A stretch of 64,000 nt of DNA from Agromyces lapidis (GCF_009749405.1 NZ_WBIQ01000002.1:589176-653175), one strand, 5' to 3'; shown: positions 16,367-24,972, counted from the stretch's first letter. The notes: generated by a model not told the origin, from the sequence alone. Numbers and translations are program-made.

Positions 16367-17529
16367 TCCGATACCTTCCCGATCGCGGCGCGCAGCGCCT
16401 CGGCCTGCGTCTCGGGGGGAACATCCCCGATCCATGCTCCCATCGCGGCTTCGGAGCCTGCGAGGTACTTCAACTTGTCGGCGCCGCGCCGCGGGCTCGT
16501 GAGCTGCAGCATGAGCCGCACCTCGTCGCGCCGCGTGTGCACCGGGGCCTGGTGCCAGGCGGCGATGTACGGCGTCGGGGTGTCGTAGAGGGCGTCGACG
16601 CCGCGCAGCAGCCGACGGTAGAGCACCGCGAGCTCGTCGCGCTCCGCGAGCGTCGTCGCGGCGAGGTCGGGCACGTGCCGGTGGGGGAGCAGGTGCACCT
16701 CGATCGGCCAGCGTGCGGCGAACGGCACGAACGCGCTCCAGTGCTCGCCCTCGATCAGGAGTCGGGGGCCGCCGCGCTCGCGTTCGAGCAGGTCGGCGAA
16801 GAGCGCGGGACCGTACGAGTCGATCGCGGCGAGCAGCCGTTCGGTGCGCGGCGTCACATACGGGTACGAGTAGATCTGCCCGTGCGGGTGCCCCAGGGTG
16901 ACGCCGATCTCGCGCCCGCGGTTCTCGAAGGGGAACACCTGCTGCACGCCCGGCAGCGCCGAGAGGGCGGCGGTGCGCTGGGCCCACGCCTCGATCACGG
17001 TGCGCGCGCGCGTCACGGTCTGGGTGCCGAAGGAACCCTCGTGCTCGGGGCTGAAGCAGACGACCTCGCAGCGGCCGAGCGACGGCTCGCGGCGCTCGAG
17101 GCCGACCCGGCGCAGCCCGTCGAGTGCGCCGAGCGGGTCGAAGGTCTCAGCCGAGGCGTGCTCGGGTCCGAACGAGGGAGAGCGGTTCTCGAAGACGGCG
17201 ACGTCGTAGCGGCTCGGGATCTCGGAGGGGTTGCCGGGGGACTGCGGCGAGAGCGGGTCGAGCTCGGCGGGCGGCAGCACGACACGGTGCTGGCGTGCGG
17301 CGGCGATCGAGATCCACTCGCCGGTCAAGGGGTCCTGGCGCATCTCCGCCGTCGCGGGTCGCGGTGCGAGTTCGCGCTCGTCGATCGCGCGTTCAGCCGG
17401 CAGCCGCGTGTCGGCGTCGTCGAAGTAGATGAGCTCGCGGCCGTCGGCGAGCATCGTCGGGCGCACGGCGATGCGCGGGTCGATCACGGTCGCGGATGCC
17501 TCGCCGCCGAAGTCGCTCGTCAGATTCAC
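16363..17529 (-). CDS. galT: Galactose-1-phosphate uridylyltransferase
   Basis: It exchanges UMP between UDP-glucose and galactose-1-phosphate. It has 388 residues from GTG 17529. The active-site HPHGQ is present in LGHPHGQIYSYPY, with EVHLLPHRHVPDL in the second HIT-like half and the family sequence QDPLTGEWISIAAARQHR near the N-terminus. GTG 17529 was preferred because TAACGT on the minus strand lies 7 nt upstream, matching the leaderless pattern of this window; GTG 17538 and ATG 17583 are alternatives. First gene of the galTK operon, divergent from a DeoR-type repressor gene. Confidence 0.95.
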   Translation of the reverse strand: MNLTSDFGGEASATVIDPRIAVRPTMLADGRELIYFDDADTRLPAERAIDERELAPRPATAEMRQDPLTGEWISIAAARQHRVVLPPAELDPLSPQSPGNPSEIPSRYDVAVFENRSPSFGPEHASAETFDPLGALDGLRRVGLERREPSLGRCEVVCFSPEHEGSFGTQTVTRARTVIEAWAQRTAALSALPGVQQVFPFENRGREIGVTLGHPHGQIYSYPYVTPRTERLLAAIDSYGPALFADLLERERGGPRLLIEGEHWSAFVPFAARWPIEVHLLPHRHVPDLAATTLAERDELAVLYRRLLRGVDALYDTPTPYIAAWHQAPVHTRRDEVRLMLQLTSPRRGADKLKYLAGSEAAMGAWIGDVPPETQAEALRAAIGKVSE

Positions 17530-17548
17530 GCGGCACACGTTACGCGAC

Positions 17549-17584
17549 TTTCGTTCTGCAAACAAACCATTTTCGTATTGCAAA
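17549..17584. promoter_or_regulatory. Operator-like direct repeat between galT and the deoR-type gene
   Basis: TTTCGTTCTGCAAA (17549-17562) and TTTCGTATTGCAAA (17571-17584) match at 12 of 14 positions and start 22 bp apart, about two helical turns. They form the most A/T-rich stretch between the divergent starts and cover the galT promoter. A binding site for the adjacent DeoR-family protein is likely. Confidence 0.6.
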
Positions 17585-17612
17585 GTCGGGCCTCGGCCCG
17601 GATGATCGAACC

Positions 17613-18455
17613 ATGGACGACGACCCGCAGCTCGACGCGCCCCGCCGACGCGAGCTCGCGCTCGCCCTCGTGGCCGAGCGCGGGTTCGTGCGCGTCGCCG
17701 AGCTCAGTCGCGCCTTCGGCGTGACGACGGTGACCGCCCGTGCCGACCTCGACGCCCTCGAGCGCCAGGGCGGCATCCGCCGGGTGCACGGTGGGGCCGT
17801 GCCCGTCGGCACCTCAGTCGGCGATGTCCGCCCCGAGCGCGAGCCGAGCTTCGAGGAGGCGCTCGAGGCATCCGTCGAGCCGAAGCGGCGCATCGGCGAA
17901 CACGTGGCCGGACTCGTGCGCAGCGGCCAGAGCCTCATCCTCGACGTCGGCACGACCACGCTGCAGGTGGCGCGTGCGCTGCGACGGCGCACCGACCTCG
18001 ACGACCTCGTGGTCTTCACCAACGGGCTCTCGATCGCGCTCGAACTCGAGGCCGAGATCCCCCGCTTCCAGGTCGTCGTGACCGGCGGCACCCTGCGCCC
18101 GCGCCAGCACTCGCTCGTCGATCCGCTCGCCGGCACCCTGCTGCACGGCGTGCACGTCGACCTCGCCGTCATCGGCTGCAACGGGGTCGACCCCGTGCAC
18201 GGCGTCACGAACGCGAACCTCCCCGAAGCCGGGGTGAAAGCGCTCATGCTGCAGCGGGCGGCTCGAGCCGTCGTCGTCGCCGACGGCTCGAAGCTCGGCG
18301 AGGTGCACCTCGGTCGCGTCGGCCCGGTCGACGCGTTCGACGCCCTCGTCACCGACGCCTCGGCACCCTCGGCGCTCGTCGCCGAGCTGGAGGACGCAGG
18401 ACTCGCGGTGGTCACCGCTCACGGGTCTGACCCAGCCCATAGAGTTGAGTCATGA
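17613..18455 (+). CDS. DeoR/GlpR-family transcriptional regulator
   Basis: A 280-residue sugar-responsive repressor. The N-terminal winged HTH reads VRVAELSRAFGVTTVTARADLDALE, followed by the family's IRRVHGGAVP linker. The C-terminal DeoRC sensor has ILDVGTTTLQVARAL (phosphate-sugar loop), VFTNGLSIALEL, VVTGGTLRPRQHSLVDPLA and NGVDPVHGVTN. It is divergent from galTK and overlaps the start of the aldose-epimerase gene by 4 bp, so it most likely controls galactose use. Its effector would be a phosphorylated intermediate by analogy with the family. Confidence 0.92.
   Translation: MDDDPQLDAPRRRELALALVAERGFVRVAELSRAFGVTTVTARADLDALERQGGIRRVHGGAVPVGTSVGDVRPEREPSFEEALEASVEPKRRIGEHVAGLVRSGQSLILDVGTTTLQVARALRRRTDLDDLVVFTNGLSIALELEAEIPRFQVVVTGGTLRPRQHSLVDPLAGTLLHGVHVDLAVIGCNGVDPVHGVTNANLPEAGVKALMLQRAARAVVVADGSKLGEVHLGRVGPVDAFDALVTDASAPSALVAELEDAGLAVVTAHGSDPAHRVES
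18440..18445 (+). promoter_or_regulatory. Internal -10 element for the aldose-epimerase gene
   Basis: TAGAGT ends exactly 6 nt before ATG 18452 inside the 3' end of the DeoR gene, which suggests a second, leaderless transcript. Confidence 0.45.
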
Positions 18456-19384
18456 CCCAACCCACGGGCGAGCAGTTCGAGCTCGAGACGACGACGTCGA
18501 GCGGCCAGATCCGGGCCACCGTCACCGCGGTCGCCGCAGGGCTCCGCACGCTCAGCATCAACGGCATCGACCTCGTGCCGCCGTACGGCGAGGACCAGCC
18601 GCCGCCCATGGCCGCCGGCATCGTGCTCGTGCCGTGGCCGAACCGCATCCGCGACGGCCGTTGGAGCCACGACGGCGTCGACCACCAGCTCGCGATCACC
18701 GAGCCCGCACGCTCCAACGCCATCCACGGGCTGCTCCGCCACACCGAGTACCAGCCGATCGCGCGCGACCGCGACTCGGTCACGCTCGCCGCGCGCATCT
18801 ACCCGCAGCTCGGCTACCCCTTCCTCCTCGGCACCGCCGTGCACTACGAACTCGTCGCCGACGGGCTCCGCGTCACCCACTTCGTCGAGAACCTCGGCGG
18901 CGAGGCCGCGCCGGTCGCCATCGGCACCCACCCGTACCTCAAGATCGGCGGCGTGCCGACCTCCGAGCTGACGCTGCGCCTCGACGCCGCGAGCCACATC
19001 GAGGTCGACGAGCGGCTGCTCCCGACGGGCGAGGTGCCGGTCGAAGGCACCGAGTGGGACTTCCGCGAGGGGCGCCGCATCGGCGATCTGCGTCTGGACG
19101 ACGCGTTCGGCGAACTCGCGAGCGACGACGGGCAGGTGCTGCACTCGCTCACCGCGCCCGACGGGCGCAGCGTCTCGGTGTGGGCCGACGACGAGTTCGG
19201 CTACGTGCAGGTGTACACCTCGCACGACTTCCCCGGCGAAGACGGCGAGATCGCGGTCGCGATCGAACCGATGACGGCGCCGGCCGAGGCGTTCAACTCG
19301 GGCCGCGGCCTGCGCTGGCTCGGCCCGGGCGAGGAGTGGCAGCTCAGCTGGGGCATCCGTTTCGAGGGGTTCAGCGCCGACTGA
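18452..19384 (+). CDS. Aldose 1-epimerase family protein
   Basis: A 310-residue galactose mutarotase-like protein that would interconvert alpha and beta anomers of aldoses. Family landmarks: VPWPNRIRDGRW with the substrate-contacting Arg, SNAIHGLLRHTEYQ with the first catalytic His, VAIGTHPYLKI with the second His, and the late IAVAIEPMTAPAEAFNSGRGL with the catalytic Glu. It overlaps the DeoR-type gene (ATGA) and probably supplies alpha-galactose to GalK. The sequence is of the YihR/GalM-like subgroup, so another aldose is possible. Confidence 0.93.
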   Translation: MTQPTGEQFELETTTSSGQIRATVTAVAAGLRTLSINGIDLVPPYGEDQPPPMAAGIVLVPWPNRIRDGRWSHDGVDHQLAITEPARSNAIHGLLRHTEYQPIARDRDSVTLAARIYPQLGYPFLLGTAVHYELVADGLRVTHFVENLGGEAAPVAIGTHPYLKIGGVPTSELTLRLDAASHIEVDERLLPTGEVPVEGTEWDFREGRRIGDLRLDDAFGELASDDGQVLHSLTAPDGRSVSVWADDEFGYVQVYTSHDFPGEDGEIAVAIEPMTAPAEAFNSGRGLRWLGPGEEWQLSWGIRFEGFSAD

Positions 19385-19395
19385 CGGTCACCGGC

Positions 19396-20571
19396 TCAGG
19401 CCGCGCACGATCCCGAGTCGACCGGCTCCGCGAGCGCCGGAGCCTGCTCGGCGAGCGGCAGGAGCGTCGAGATCGGGATGGCGAAGCCGACCGTCGCGAC
19501 CGACTCCGACCGCGCGAAGACGACCCCGGCGACCTCGCCGTCCGCCGTGAGCACGGGCCCGCCCGAGTTGCCGTGGTCGACCTCGGCCGAGAGCGTCATC
19601 ACCTCGCGGGTCGAGGTGCGGCCGCCCTCCTGCAGCGTGAGGGGGCCGCTCGCGGCCACCCGGCCCGGGCGGAGCTCGAGCGGACCGCCGAAGGGGTAGC
19701 CGGCCACCGCGACCTCGTCGCCGAGGGCGGGTTCGTCGAGCGCGAGCGGAGCCGCGGCGAGGCCCTCGACCGCGATCACGGCCAGGTCGTGCTCGGCGTC
19801 GAACGCGACGACGCGTCCCGAGGCGGCGGGCAGGCCGGGGGCCTCGACGATGGGCTCGTCGACGCCGGCGACGACGTGCGCGTTCGTGACGATCCGGTCG
19901 TCGGCGACGACGAATCCGCTGCCCGAGAGGTTCGCGCCGCACTCGAACGCGGTGCCCGTGATGCGCACCACCGACCGCGACGCCTCGGCGAGGGCCGGGC
20001 CGTCGATCGTGCCCGTGGGAGGCGGTTCGGTCGGCAGGGGCGTGTCGAGCACTTCGACGAGCCAGGGGAGGGCTCCGCCGAGCGCGGCGGTGCGGAGTTC
20101 GGCCATCACCGACTTCGCGGGTGCCGGGGTCACCTGGTCGAGCGCCCGCAGCACGGTCGAGCCGGCGACGGCCGGCGAGAGCACGGGCACCCCGAGCGCC
20201 GAGACGCCCGAGGCGACGAGCGCGACCACGAACGCGGTGACGAGGAGGTTGCCGATCGCCCCGAGCACCCGGTCGAGCACACCGAGCTTCACCGCTCGCG
20301 CGCCGTTGCGGAGCGCCCGGCCGACGATCGCGCCGAGCCAGGCCCCCGCCGAGAGCAGCACGAGCGCCGTGACGAGCGCCACCGGCGCCCGCCACTCGGG
20401 GGCGGGCACGAGCCCGGCCGCCCAGGGCATGACGAAGTAGGCGGCGATGCCGCCCGCGATGAGCCCGACCAGCCCCGCGGCGGTGCGCAGGAGGCCGGCG
20501 CGCGCGCCGTGCACGACCGCCCCGATGAAGACGAGCACGAGCAGGAGGTCGAGCAGCAGGCTCCAGAGCAT
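19396..20571 (-). CDS. marP: MarP-like membrane serine protease (CvpA + trypsin domains)
   Basis: A 391-residue protein. Residues 1-150 contain four hydrophobic segments of the CvpA/colicin-V type (LLLDLLLVLVFIGAVVHGARAGLLR). Residues about 190-390 form a periplasm-side chymotrypsin-like protease with the complete triad: His232 in VTNAHVVAG, Asp262 in DAEHDLAVI, Ser336 in DHGNSGGPV. Size and order match mycobacterial MarP (Rv3671c), which protects against acid and oxidative stress. ATG 20571 has GGAGGCGAG directly upstream. In mycobacteria the gene is clustered with nth and a Nudix gene; that context is absent here. Confidence 0.9.
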   Translation of the reverse strand: MLWSLLLDLLLVLVFIGAVVHGARAGLLRTAAGLVGLIAGGIAAYFVMPWAAGLVPAPEWRAPVALVTALVLLSAGAWLGAIVGRALRNGARAVKLGVLDRVLGAIGNLLVTAFVVALVASGVSALGVPVLSPAVAGSTVLRALDQVTPAPAKSVMAELRTAALGGALPWLVEVLDTPLPTEPPPTGTIDGPALAEASRSVVRITGTAFECGANLSGSGFVVADDRIVTNAHVVAGVDEPIVEAPGLPAASGRVVAFDAEHDLAVIAVEGLAAAPLALDEPALGDEVAVAGYPFGGPLELRPGRVAASGPLTLQEGGRTSTREVMTLSAEVDHGNSGGPVLTADGEVAGVVFARSESVATVGFAIPISTLLPLAEQAPALAEPVDSGSCAA

Positions 20572-20636
20572 CTCGCCTCCACAGGGTTCGTCGGGTCTGA
20601 TCCAGACTGGGTCATCCACCTCGGAGACTGCTGCGA

Positions 20637-20665
20637 GCCGCCCGCTCGCCGAGCGAGCGGGCGGC
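20637..20665. other. 12-bp hairpin in the divergent marP/oxidoreductase region
   Basis: Perfect arms GCCGCCCGCTCG (20637-20648) and CGAGCGGGCGGC (20654-20665) close a 5-nt loop within the 264-bp divergent intergenic region. It lies between two start sites, so a terminator role for these genes is unlikely. A short GTCTG/CAGAC inverted repeat lies near 20595-20607. TAGGGT near 20778 may be the -10 of the oxidoreductase gene. Confidence 0.5.
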
Positions 20666-20835
20666 GTGCGAACGCCCTGACTGGGAGCATTGTGGCCCAC
20701 CCACTCGATGAACGCGGAGCGCCCGCGGGCGATGGTGGAACGCGCACAAGCGGTGCTCGGCCGCCGCACCCGTCGCGTAGGGTCTGAGGTGCCCGCGCGC
20801 ACTCGCCGGGCAGCCCCGACGAAGAGGAGTCACGG

Positions 20836-21885
20836 ATGCGCGTCGGCATGTTCCTGAACTACGCGGGCGGCTTCCGCGAGGCCGCGGACGAGGTCGCCGA
20901 ACTCGAGGCTGCCGGCGTCGACCTCGTCGCGGTGCCCGAGGCGTACTCCTTCGACGCAGTCAGCCAGCTCGGATTCCTCGCGGCCCGCACCGAGCGGATG
21001 ACGCTCATGAGCGGCATCCTGCAGCTCTACACGCGCACCCCCACGCTCACCGCGATGACGGCCGCCGGACTCGACTACGTCTCGGGCGGGCGGTTCGAAC
21101 TCGGCATCGGCGCCTCGGGCCCGCAGGTCATCGAGGGCTTCCACGGCGTGCGCTACGACGCCCCGCTCGGCCGGGCCCGCGAGATCATCGACATCTGCCG
21201 CACGACCTGGCGGCGCGAGCCCGTCGTCCACGAGGGCCGCAACTACACCATCCCGCTGCCCGCCGATCAGGGCACCGGGCTCGGCAAGCCGCTGAAGCTC
21301 ATCAACCACCCGGTGCGCGAGCGCATCCCGATCACCGTGGCCTCGCTCGGGCAGAAGTCGGTCGAGCAGACCGCCGAGATCGCCGACGGCTGGCTGCCGA
21401 TGTTCTACCACCCCGAGCGGGCCGCCGTCGTCTGGGGTGCCGCGCTCGCCGCGGGCACTGCGAAGCGGGCACCCGAACTCGCCCCGCTCGACGTCTTCGC
21501 GAGCCCGGCGCTCGCGATCACCGAGCGGCCCGAGCTCATCGCCGCCGCGATCGCCGCGGTGAAGCCCCAGCTGGGCCTCTACATCGGCGGCATGGGCGCG
21601 CGCGGCAAGAACTTCTACAACGACCTCATCGCGAGCTACGGCTTCGAGGCCGAGGCGGCGAACATCCAGGACCTCTACCTCGACGGGCGCAAGGCCGAGG
21701 CGATCGCGGCGGTGCCCGACGAGCTCGTGCGAGCCGTCTCGCTGATCGGACCGGCCGGGCACGTCGCCGAGCGCGTCGCCGCCTTCGCCGAGTCGGGTGT
21801 GACGACCCTCGCGGTCACGCCGCTCGGGCGCGACTCGGCCGAGCGGGTGGCGCTCATGGCCGGGCTCCGCGCGATCGCCGGCTGA
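20836..21885 (+). CDS. LLM-class (F420-dependent type) oxidoreductase
   Basis: A 349-residue TIM-barrel flavin/F420 oxidoreductase of the luciferase-like monooxygenase class. The N-terminus MRVGMFLNYAGGFREAADEVAELEAAGVD and RFELGIGASGPQVIEGFHG are characteristic of the F420-binding subgroup, as are GQKSVEQTAEIADGWLPMFYHPE and the C-terminal GPAGHVAERVAAFAESGVTTLAVTP. The substrate is unknown. GAGGAG lies 10 nt before the ATG. It is read alone, divergent from marP. Confidence 0.9.
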   Translation: MRVGMFLNYAGGFREAADEVAELEAAGVDLVAVPEAYSFDAVSQLGFLAARTERMTLMSGILQLYTRTPTLTAMTAAGLDYVSGGRFELGIGASGPQVIEGFHGVRYDAPLGRAREIIDICRTTWRREPVVHEGRNYTIPLPADQGTGLGKPLKLINHPVRERIPITVASLGQKSVEQTAEIADGWLPMFYHPERAAVVWGAALAAGTAKRAPELAPLDVFASPALAITERPELIAAAIAAVKPQLGLYIGGMGARGKNFYNDLIASYGFEAEAANIQDLYLDGRKAEAIAAVPDELVRAVSLIGPAGHVAERVAAFAESGVTTLAVTPLGRDSAERVALMAGLRAIAG

Positions 21886-21930
21886 GCGCCCGATCCGAGC
21901 GCCCGCCCAATCTGAGCGCCCGCCCGATCC
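21884..21930. repeat. Three imperfect tandem copies of GAGCGCCCG(CCC)(G/A)ATC
   Basis: Units begin at 21884, 21897 and 21914; the first lacks the CCC insert. The array starts inside the oxidoreductase stop codon. It looks like replication slippage with no obvious function. Confidence 0.7.
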
Positions 21931-21998
21931 GCGGCGGCGGATACCCCCGTCACGAGGAGCCCCGAATTGGGGCCCGCGGGCTCTGGTGCCGAGGGGAA

Positions 21999-22039
21999 CT
22001 CACGGATACCGTGAGAACTGCACGCGAAGCTGCGTGCAG
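21999..22039 (+). promoter_or_regulatory. Consecutive hairpins in the leader of the YegP-like gene
   Basis: Two perfect stem-loops stand in tandem: CTCACGG/CCGTGAG (21999-22005, 22009-22015) and CTGCACGC/GCGTGCAG (22018-22025, 22032-22039). A CCCC/GGGG hairpin lies just before at about 21961-21973. The second ends 10 nt before the GGAGGGG ribosome-binding site, so a structured leader that controls access is possible. Confidence 0.45.
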
Positions 22040-22062
22040 GGGAACCTATGGGAGGGGCCGCC

Positions 22063-22245
22063 ATGGCGGGATCGTTCGAGCTCTACACGGATGCGAGCGG
22101 CGAGTACCGTTTCCGTCTGAAGGCCGCCAACGGGCAGGTGATCGCCGCCTCGCAGGGCTACACGACGAAAGCCGCCGCGAAGAACGGGATCGACTCGGTG
22201 CGCTCGCACGCCGCCGACGCCGAACTCGTCGACCAGACCGAGTAA
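22063..22245 (+). CDS. YegP/DUF1508-family small protein
   Basis: A 60-residue single DUF1508 unit: MAGSFELYTDASGEYRFRLKAANGQVIA, then GYTTKAAAKNGIDSVRSHA. The fold is a small beta-beta-alpha module of unknown function, often stress-induced in bacteria. ATG 22063 is preferred over ATG 22048 because GGGAGGGG lies 5 nt upstream of it. The leader is strongly structured. A 13-bp inverted repeat follows as terminator. Confidence 0.88.
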   Translation: MAGSFELYTDASGEYRFRLKAANGQVIAASQGYTTKAAAKNGIDSVRSHAADAELVDQTE

Positions 22246-22314
22246 TCCTCGAGCGACCGCCGGGCGGTGCCCATGGCGCCGCCGGTTCGGTCGCGCGCCG
22301 GTCGGCGAGGTGCG

Positions 22315-22360
22315 GGATGCCGCGTGGGCGGCGCCGCACCGCATCGACCACGCGGCATCC
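22315..22360. terminator. Bidirectional terminator-like inverted repeat
   Basis: GGATGCCGCGTGG (22315-22327) pairs with CCACGCGGCATCC (22348-22360), and the stem can extend further with one bulge. The loop holds a self-complementary GCGGCGCCGC. It lies between the ends of the convergent YegP-like and membrane-protein genes. Confidence 0.6.
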
Positions 22361-22369
22361 GCGCACGGC

Positions 22370-23545
22370 TCAGGAGAGCGCGCCGCCCGCATCGCCCGCT
22401 TCGTGCTCGCCGCGCCGCCAGGCCGCGTAGGCCCAGACGGCGAGGGCCAGCATCGGCCCCCAGAACCAGAGCGGCAGCACGAGGTCGAAGACGATCGCGT
22501 CGAGGATCGAGTCGGCGTCGAGTGACATCAGCACGAGCGGCACGGCCGAGATCGTGATGATCGTCGCGGCCGTGAGGCCGGGAACGACCGCGAGCCGAGG
22601 CGGAACGCGTCGACCGCCGATCCGGGGCATCCAACGCGGGAACACGCGGCCCCACGGCAGGACGAGCCCGAGCGTGAGCACGCACGCGGCGACCGCGCCC
22701 GAGCCCAGCACGAGCCCGGTCGCCAGCACGGCCGGCGACATCTCGCCGACGGCCGGGGCGAACAGGGGCCACGGCGTGAGCCAGCTCGCCCGCATGAACG
22801 CGTAGGGCAGCGGCCCGAGTGCGGCGAGCACGGTGATCGCGCGGCGGTGCCGCACGAGCCAGACCTCGAAGCCGCGCACCTCGCGGGTCGTACGGCCGGC
22901 GACGACCGCCACGGCGGTCCATGCCAGCACTGCGGCGACCGAGACAGCCGAGATGACGATGAGCAGCGCGTTCTCGACGAGTCCGGAGCCGAGTTTCCCG
23001 AGGAAGGTCGTGACGCCCGCCCAGGTCAGCCCGGCCCACCACACCGCGACCGCGATGAGGGCGGCGAGCAGCGCGAGCAGCGGCACGCCGAGCCTGGGCG
23101 CCCGCACGACGAGGACGGCGGTCGTGAGCATTCCGGCGACGACGGCGGAGAACCCGAACAGGTAGCCCGCGAAGGTCACGGTGCCGGCATCGCCCAGGAC
23201 GGCGATGACGGCTGCGGTGAGCACGGCCGCGGCACCGGCGATGAGCGGCGCTCGTCGGCCGAGTGCGCCGCGCGACCCGGCGGCGACGGCGACGACGAGC
23301 CCGACGGCTCCGGTCGCGACCACGGCCGCGGCGAACTGCGCCGGGTCGAGCACTGCGCTCGCGAGGCTTCGGGAGCTCGACGTCGTGTACGGATTCCAGC
23401 CGGGAACGAGCCACCAGGCGAGACCGAACGCCGTGATCGCGGCGGAGGCCACGAGTGCGAGCAGCGCGAACGGGCGGAGCAGCCGGGCGACGGCGTCCGG
23501 AGGGGCGGCGACCGAGCCGGTGCCGGCGGGTCTGGTGGCGGTCAT
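22370..23545 (-). CDS. Multi-pass membrane protein of unknown function
   Basis: 391 residues with about eleven hydrophobic segments, beginning LLRPFALLALVASAAITAFGLAWWLVPGWNPY. Between them is a soluble-looking loop with RTTREVRGFEVWLVRHRRA. I recognise no catalytic motif. Similar proteins next to NarL-type two-component systems are frequent in actinobacteria and are often their regulatory target. ATG 23545 is preceded by AGAGGAG, whereas the longer frame has no ribosome-binding site. The divergent partner is a sensor kinase gene 164 bp away, and a perfect 18-bp palindrome lies between them. Confidence 0.75.
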   Translation of the reverse strand: MTATRPAGTGSVAAPPDAVARLLRPFALLALVASAAITAFGLAWWLVPGWNPYTTSSSRSLASAVLDPAQFAAAVVATGAVGLVVAVAAGSRGALGRRAPLIAGAAAVLTAAVIAVLGDAGTVTFAGYLFGFSAVVAGMLTTAVLVVRAPRLGVPLLALLAALIAVAVWWAGLTWAGVTTFLGKLGSGLVENALLIVISAVSVAAVLAWTAVAVVAGRTTREVRGFEVWLVRHRRAITVLAALGPLPYAFMRASWLTPWPLFAPAVGEMSPAVLATGLVLGSGAVAACVLTLGLVLPWGRVFPRWMPRIGGRRVPPRLAVVPGLTAATIITISAVPLVLMSLDADSILDAIVFDLVLPLWFWGPMLALAVWAYAAWRRGEHEAGDAGGALS

Positions 23546-23656
23546 GGTGCACTCCTCTGCATCGGCCGGGGACCTCGTCGCGGCCTCGTTCCCGGCGTGC
23601 CCGCCGACCATCGGCGGGAGTCGTCGCCAGCGTGCCGTCCCGAGCGGGTCGCGCGC

Positions 23657-23674
23657 CTCACCCGATCGGGTGAG
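23657..23674. promoter_or_regulatory. Perfect 18-bp palindrome between the membrane-protein and kinase genes
   Basis: CTCACCCGATCGGGTGAG reads identically on both strands. It lies 23 bp upstream of the kinase -10 (TAGCGT, 23697-23702) and 111 bp upstream of the membrane-protein start. A dimeric regulator, most simply the LuxR-type response regulator encoded downstream, is the likely ligand. Confidence 0.6.
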
Positions 23675-23709
23675 ATGCGGCCCCGCGACCCGCCGGTAGC
23701 GTGGGGCGG

Positions 23710-24972
23710 GTGTTGGATGCCACGACCGCGCGCCGGGCGCCGGGCCCCGCCGACTGGGTCTGGGCCGCGGTCGGAGCTGCAGCGCTGCTGCCGATCACCG
23801 TCGCGGAGGTGCTGCGGGAGGCCGGTCCCGCGGGGGCCGCCTGGGCGAGCGTCGTGCTCGCGCTCTTCGTGCTGCTGCACCTGTTCGTCGCAGTGCGGCC
23901 CCGGTGGCCGCGGGCGGCGATCGCCGTGGCATCCACGCTCATGCTGGCGCTCGCCGTGCTGAGCCTGCCCGGCATGCCGGGGCTCGCCGTGCTGCAGGCC
24001 AGCTCCGTCGTCTACCTCGCGTTCGTCTACGCCGCCGCGGCGAGCGATGACCGCGTCGCCGGAGTCGCCGGGCTCGCCCTCGGACTCGTCGGCGTCGGAA
24101 TCATCACGGGCGTCGTGCTGCTCTCGGACCGCCCGAGCGACGTGGGGATGGTCGCGAGCCCGGGGGCGGTGCTGGCGCTCGCAGGCTCGCTCGGGGGCGG
24201 CATCGGAGTCGCCTGGGCGCTGGGCCGCTACCGCAGGGAGACGCTCCGCAAGCGCGCGGCGCAGCAACTCGCGCTCGAGCAGGCCGCTGAACTGCGCCTG
24301 CAGGGCGAGCTGCGCGCGGTGGCCGAGGAGCGGCGCAGGATCGCCCGAGAGCTGCACGACGTCATCGCGCACTCGCTCGCCGTGATGGTCGCGCAGGCGG
24401 AGGCGTCTCGGCTGCTCCTGGGGCGCGACGACGAGCGGGCCCGTGGGGCGATCGAGCACGTCGTCACGACCGGGCGTGCGGCGATGGGCGACATGCGCGG
24501 GCTGCTCGGGGCGCTCGCCGCCGCACCGCGCGGCGACGACACGGCGCCGCGCGAACCGAGCCCCGGTCTCGATGCCGTCCCCGAGCTGGTCGAGCGGTCG
24601 CAGGCGCCGGAGCGCACCGCCGAGCTCATCGTCGTCGGCACGCCTGCAGCGGTGCGTCCCGGTGTGGGACTCGCGGCCTATCGGTTGGTTCAGGAGTCGC
24701 TGACGAACACGATCAGGCACGCTCCGCCGCCGACGCACTCGCGGGTGCGGATCGAGTGGGGCACGGCGCTCACGGTGACCGTCGACGACGACGGACACGG
24801 CGTCGTCGCGTCGGGCGAGCCCGCCGCGGGGCGCGGCCTGCGCGGCATGCGCGATCGCGTCGAGCAGCTCGGCGGCGGCTTCGAGGCCGGCCCCCGGGCG
24901 GATGCCGCGGGGTGGCGCGTCGTGGCACGACTCCCGCTCGGCAGCGACGTCCACGACGAGGCATCCCGATGA
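23710..24972 (+). CDS. NarL/DesK-type sensor histidine kinase
   Basis: 420 residues from GTG 23710, placed 7 nt after TAGCGT; GTG 23701 would add three residues and overlap the hexamer. Residues 1-170 carry five to six transmembrane helices without a large extracellular loop. The HisKA_3 dimerisation helix has RRIARELHDVIAHSLAVMV with His216, and the ATPase domain has AAYRLVQESLTNTIRHAPP (N box) and GRGLRGMRDRVEQLGGGFEAG (G box). The stop overlaps the response-regulator start (ATGA), making a classic pair. The signal is unknown. Confidence 0.93.
   Translation: MLDATTARRAPGPADWVWAAVGAAALLPITVAEVLREAGPAGAAWASVVLALFVLLHLFVAVRPRWPRAAIAVASTLMLALAVLSLPGMPGLAVLQASSVVYLAFVYAAAASDDRVAGVAGLALGLVGVGIITGVVLLSDRPSDVGMVASPGAVLALAGSLGGGIGVAWALGRYRRETLRKRAAQQLALEQAAELRLQGELRAVAEERRRIARELHDVIAHSLAVMVAQAEASRLLLGRDDERARGAIEHVVTTGRAAMGDMRGLLGALAAAPRGDDTAPREPSPGLDAVPELVERSQAPERTAELIVVGTPAAVRPGVGLAAYRLVQESLTNTIRHAPPPTHSRVRIEWGTALTVTVDDDGHGVVASGEPAAGRGLRGMRDRVEQLGGGFEAGPRADAAGWRVVARLPLGSDVHDEASR

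Noticed and set aside
20637..20665. Transcription terminator
   Set aside because: The hairpin lies between two divergent start sites, where no transcript of the flanking genes should end.
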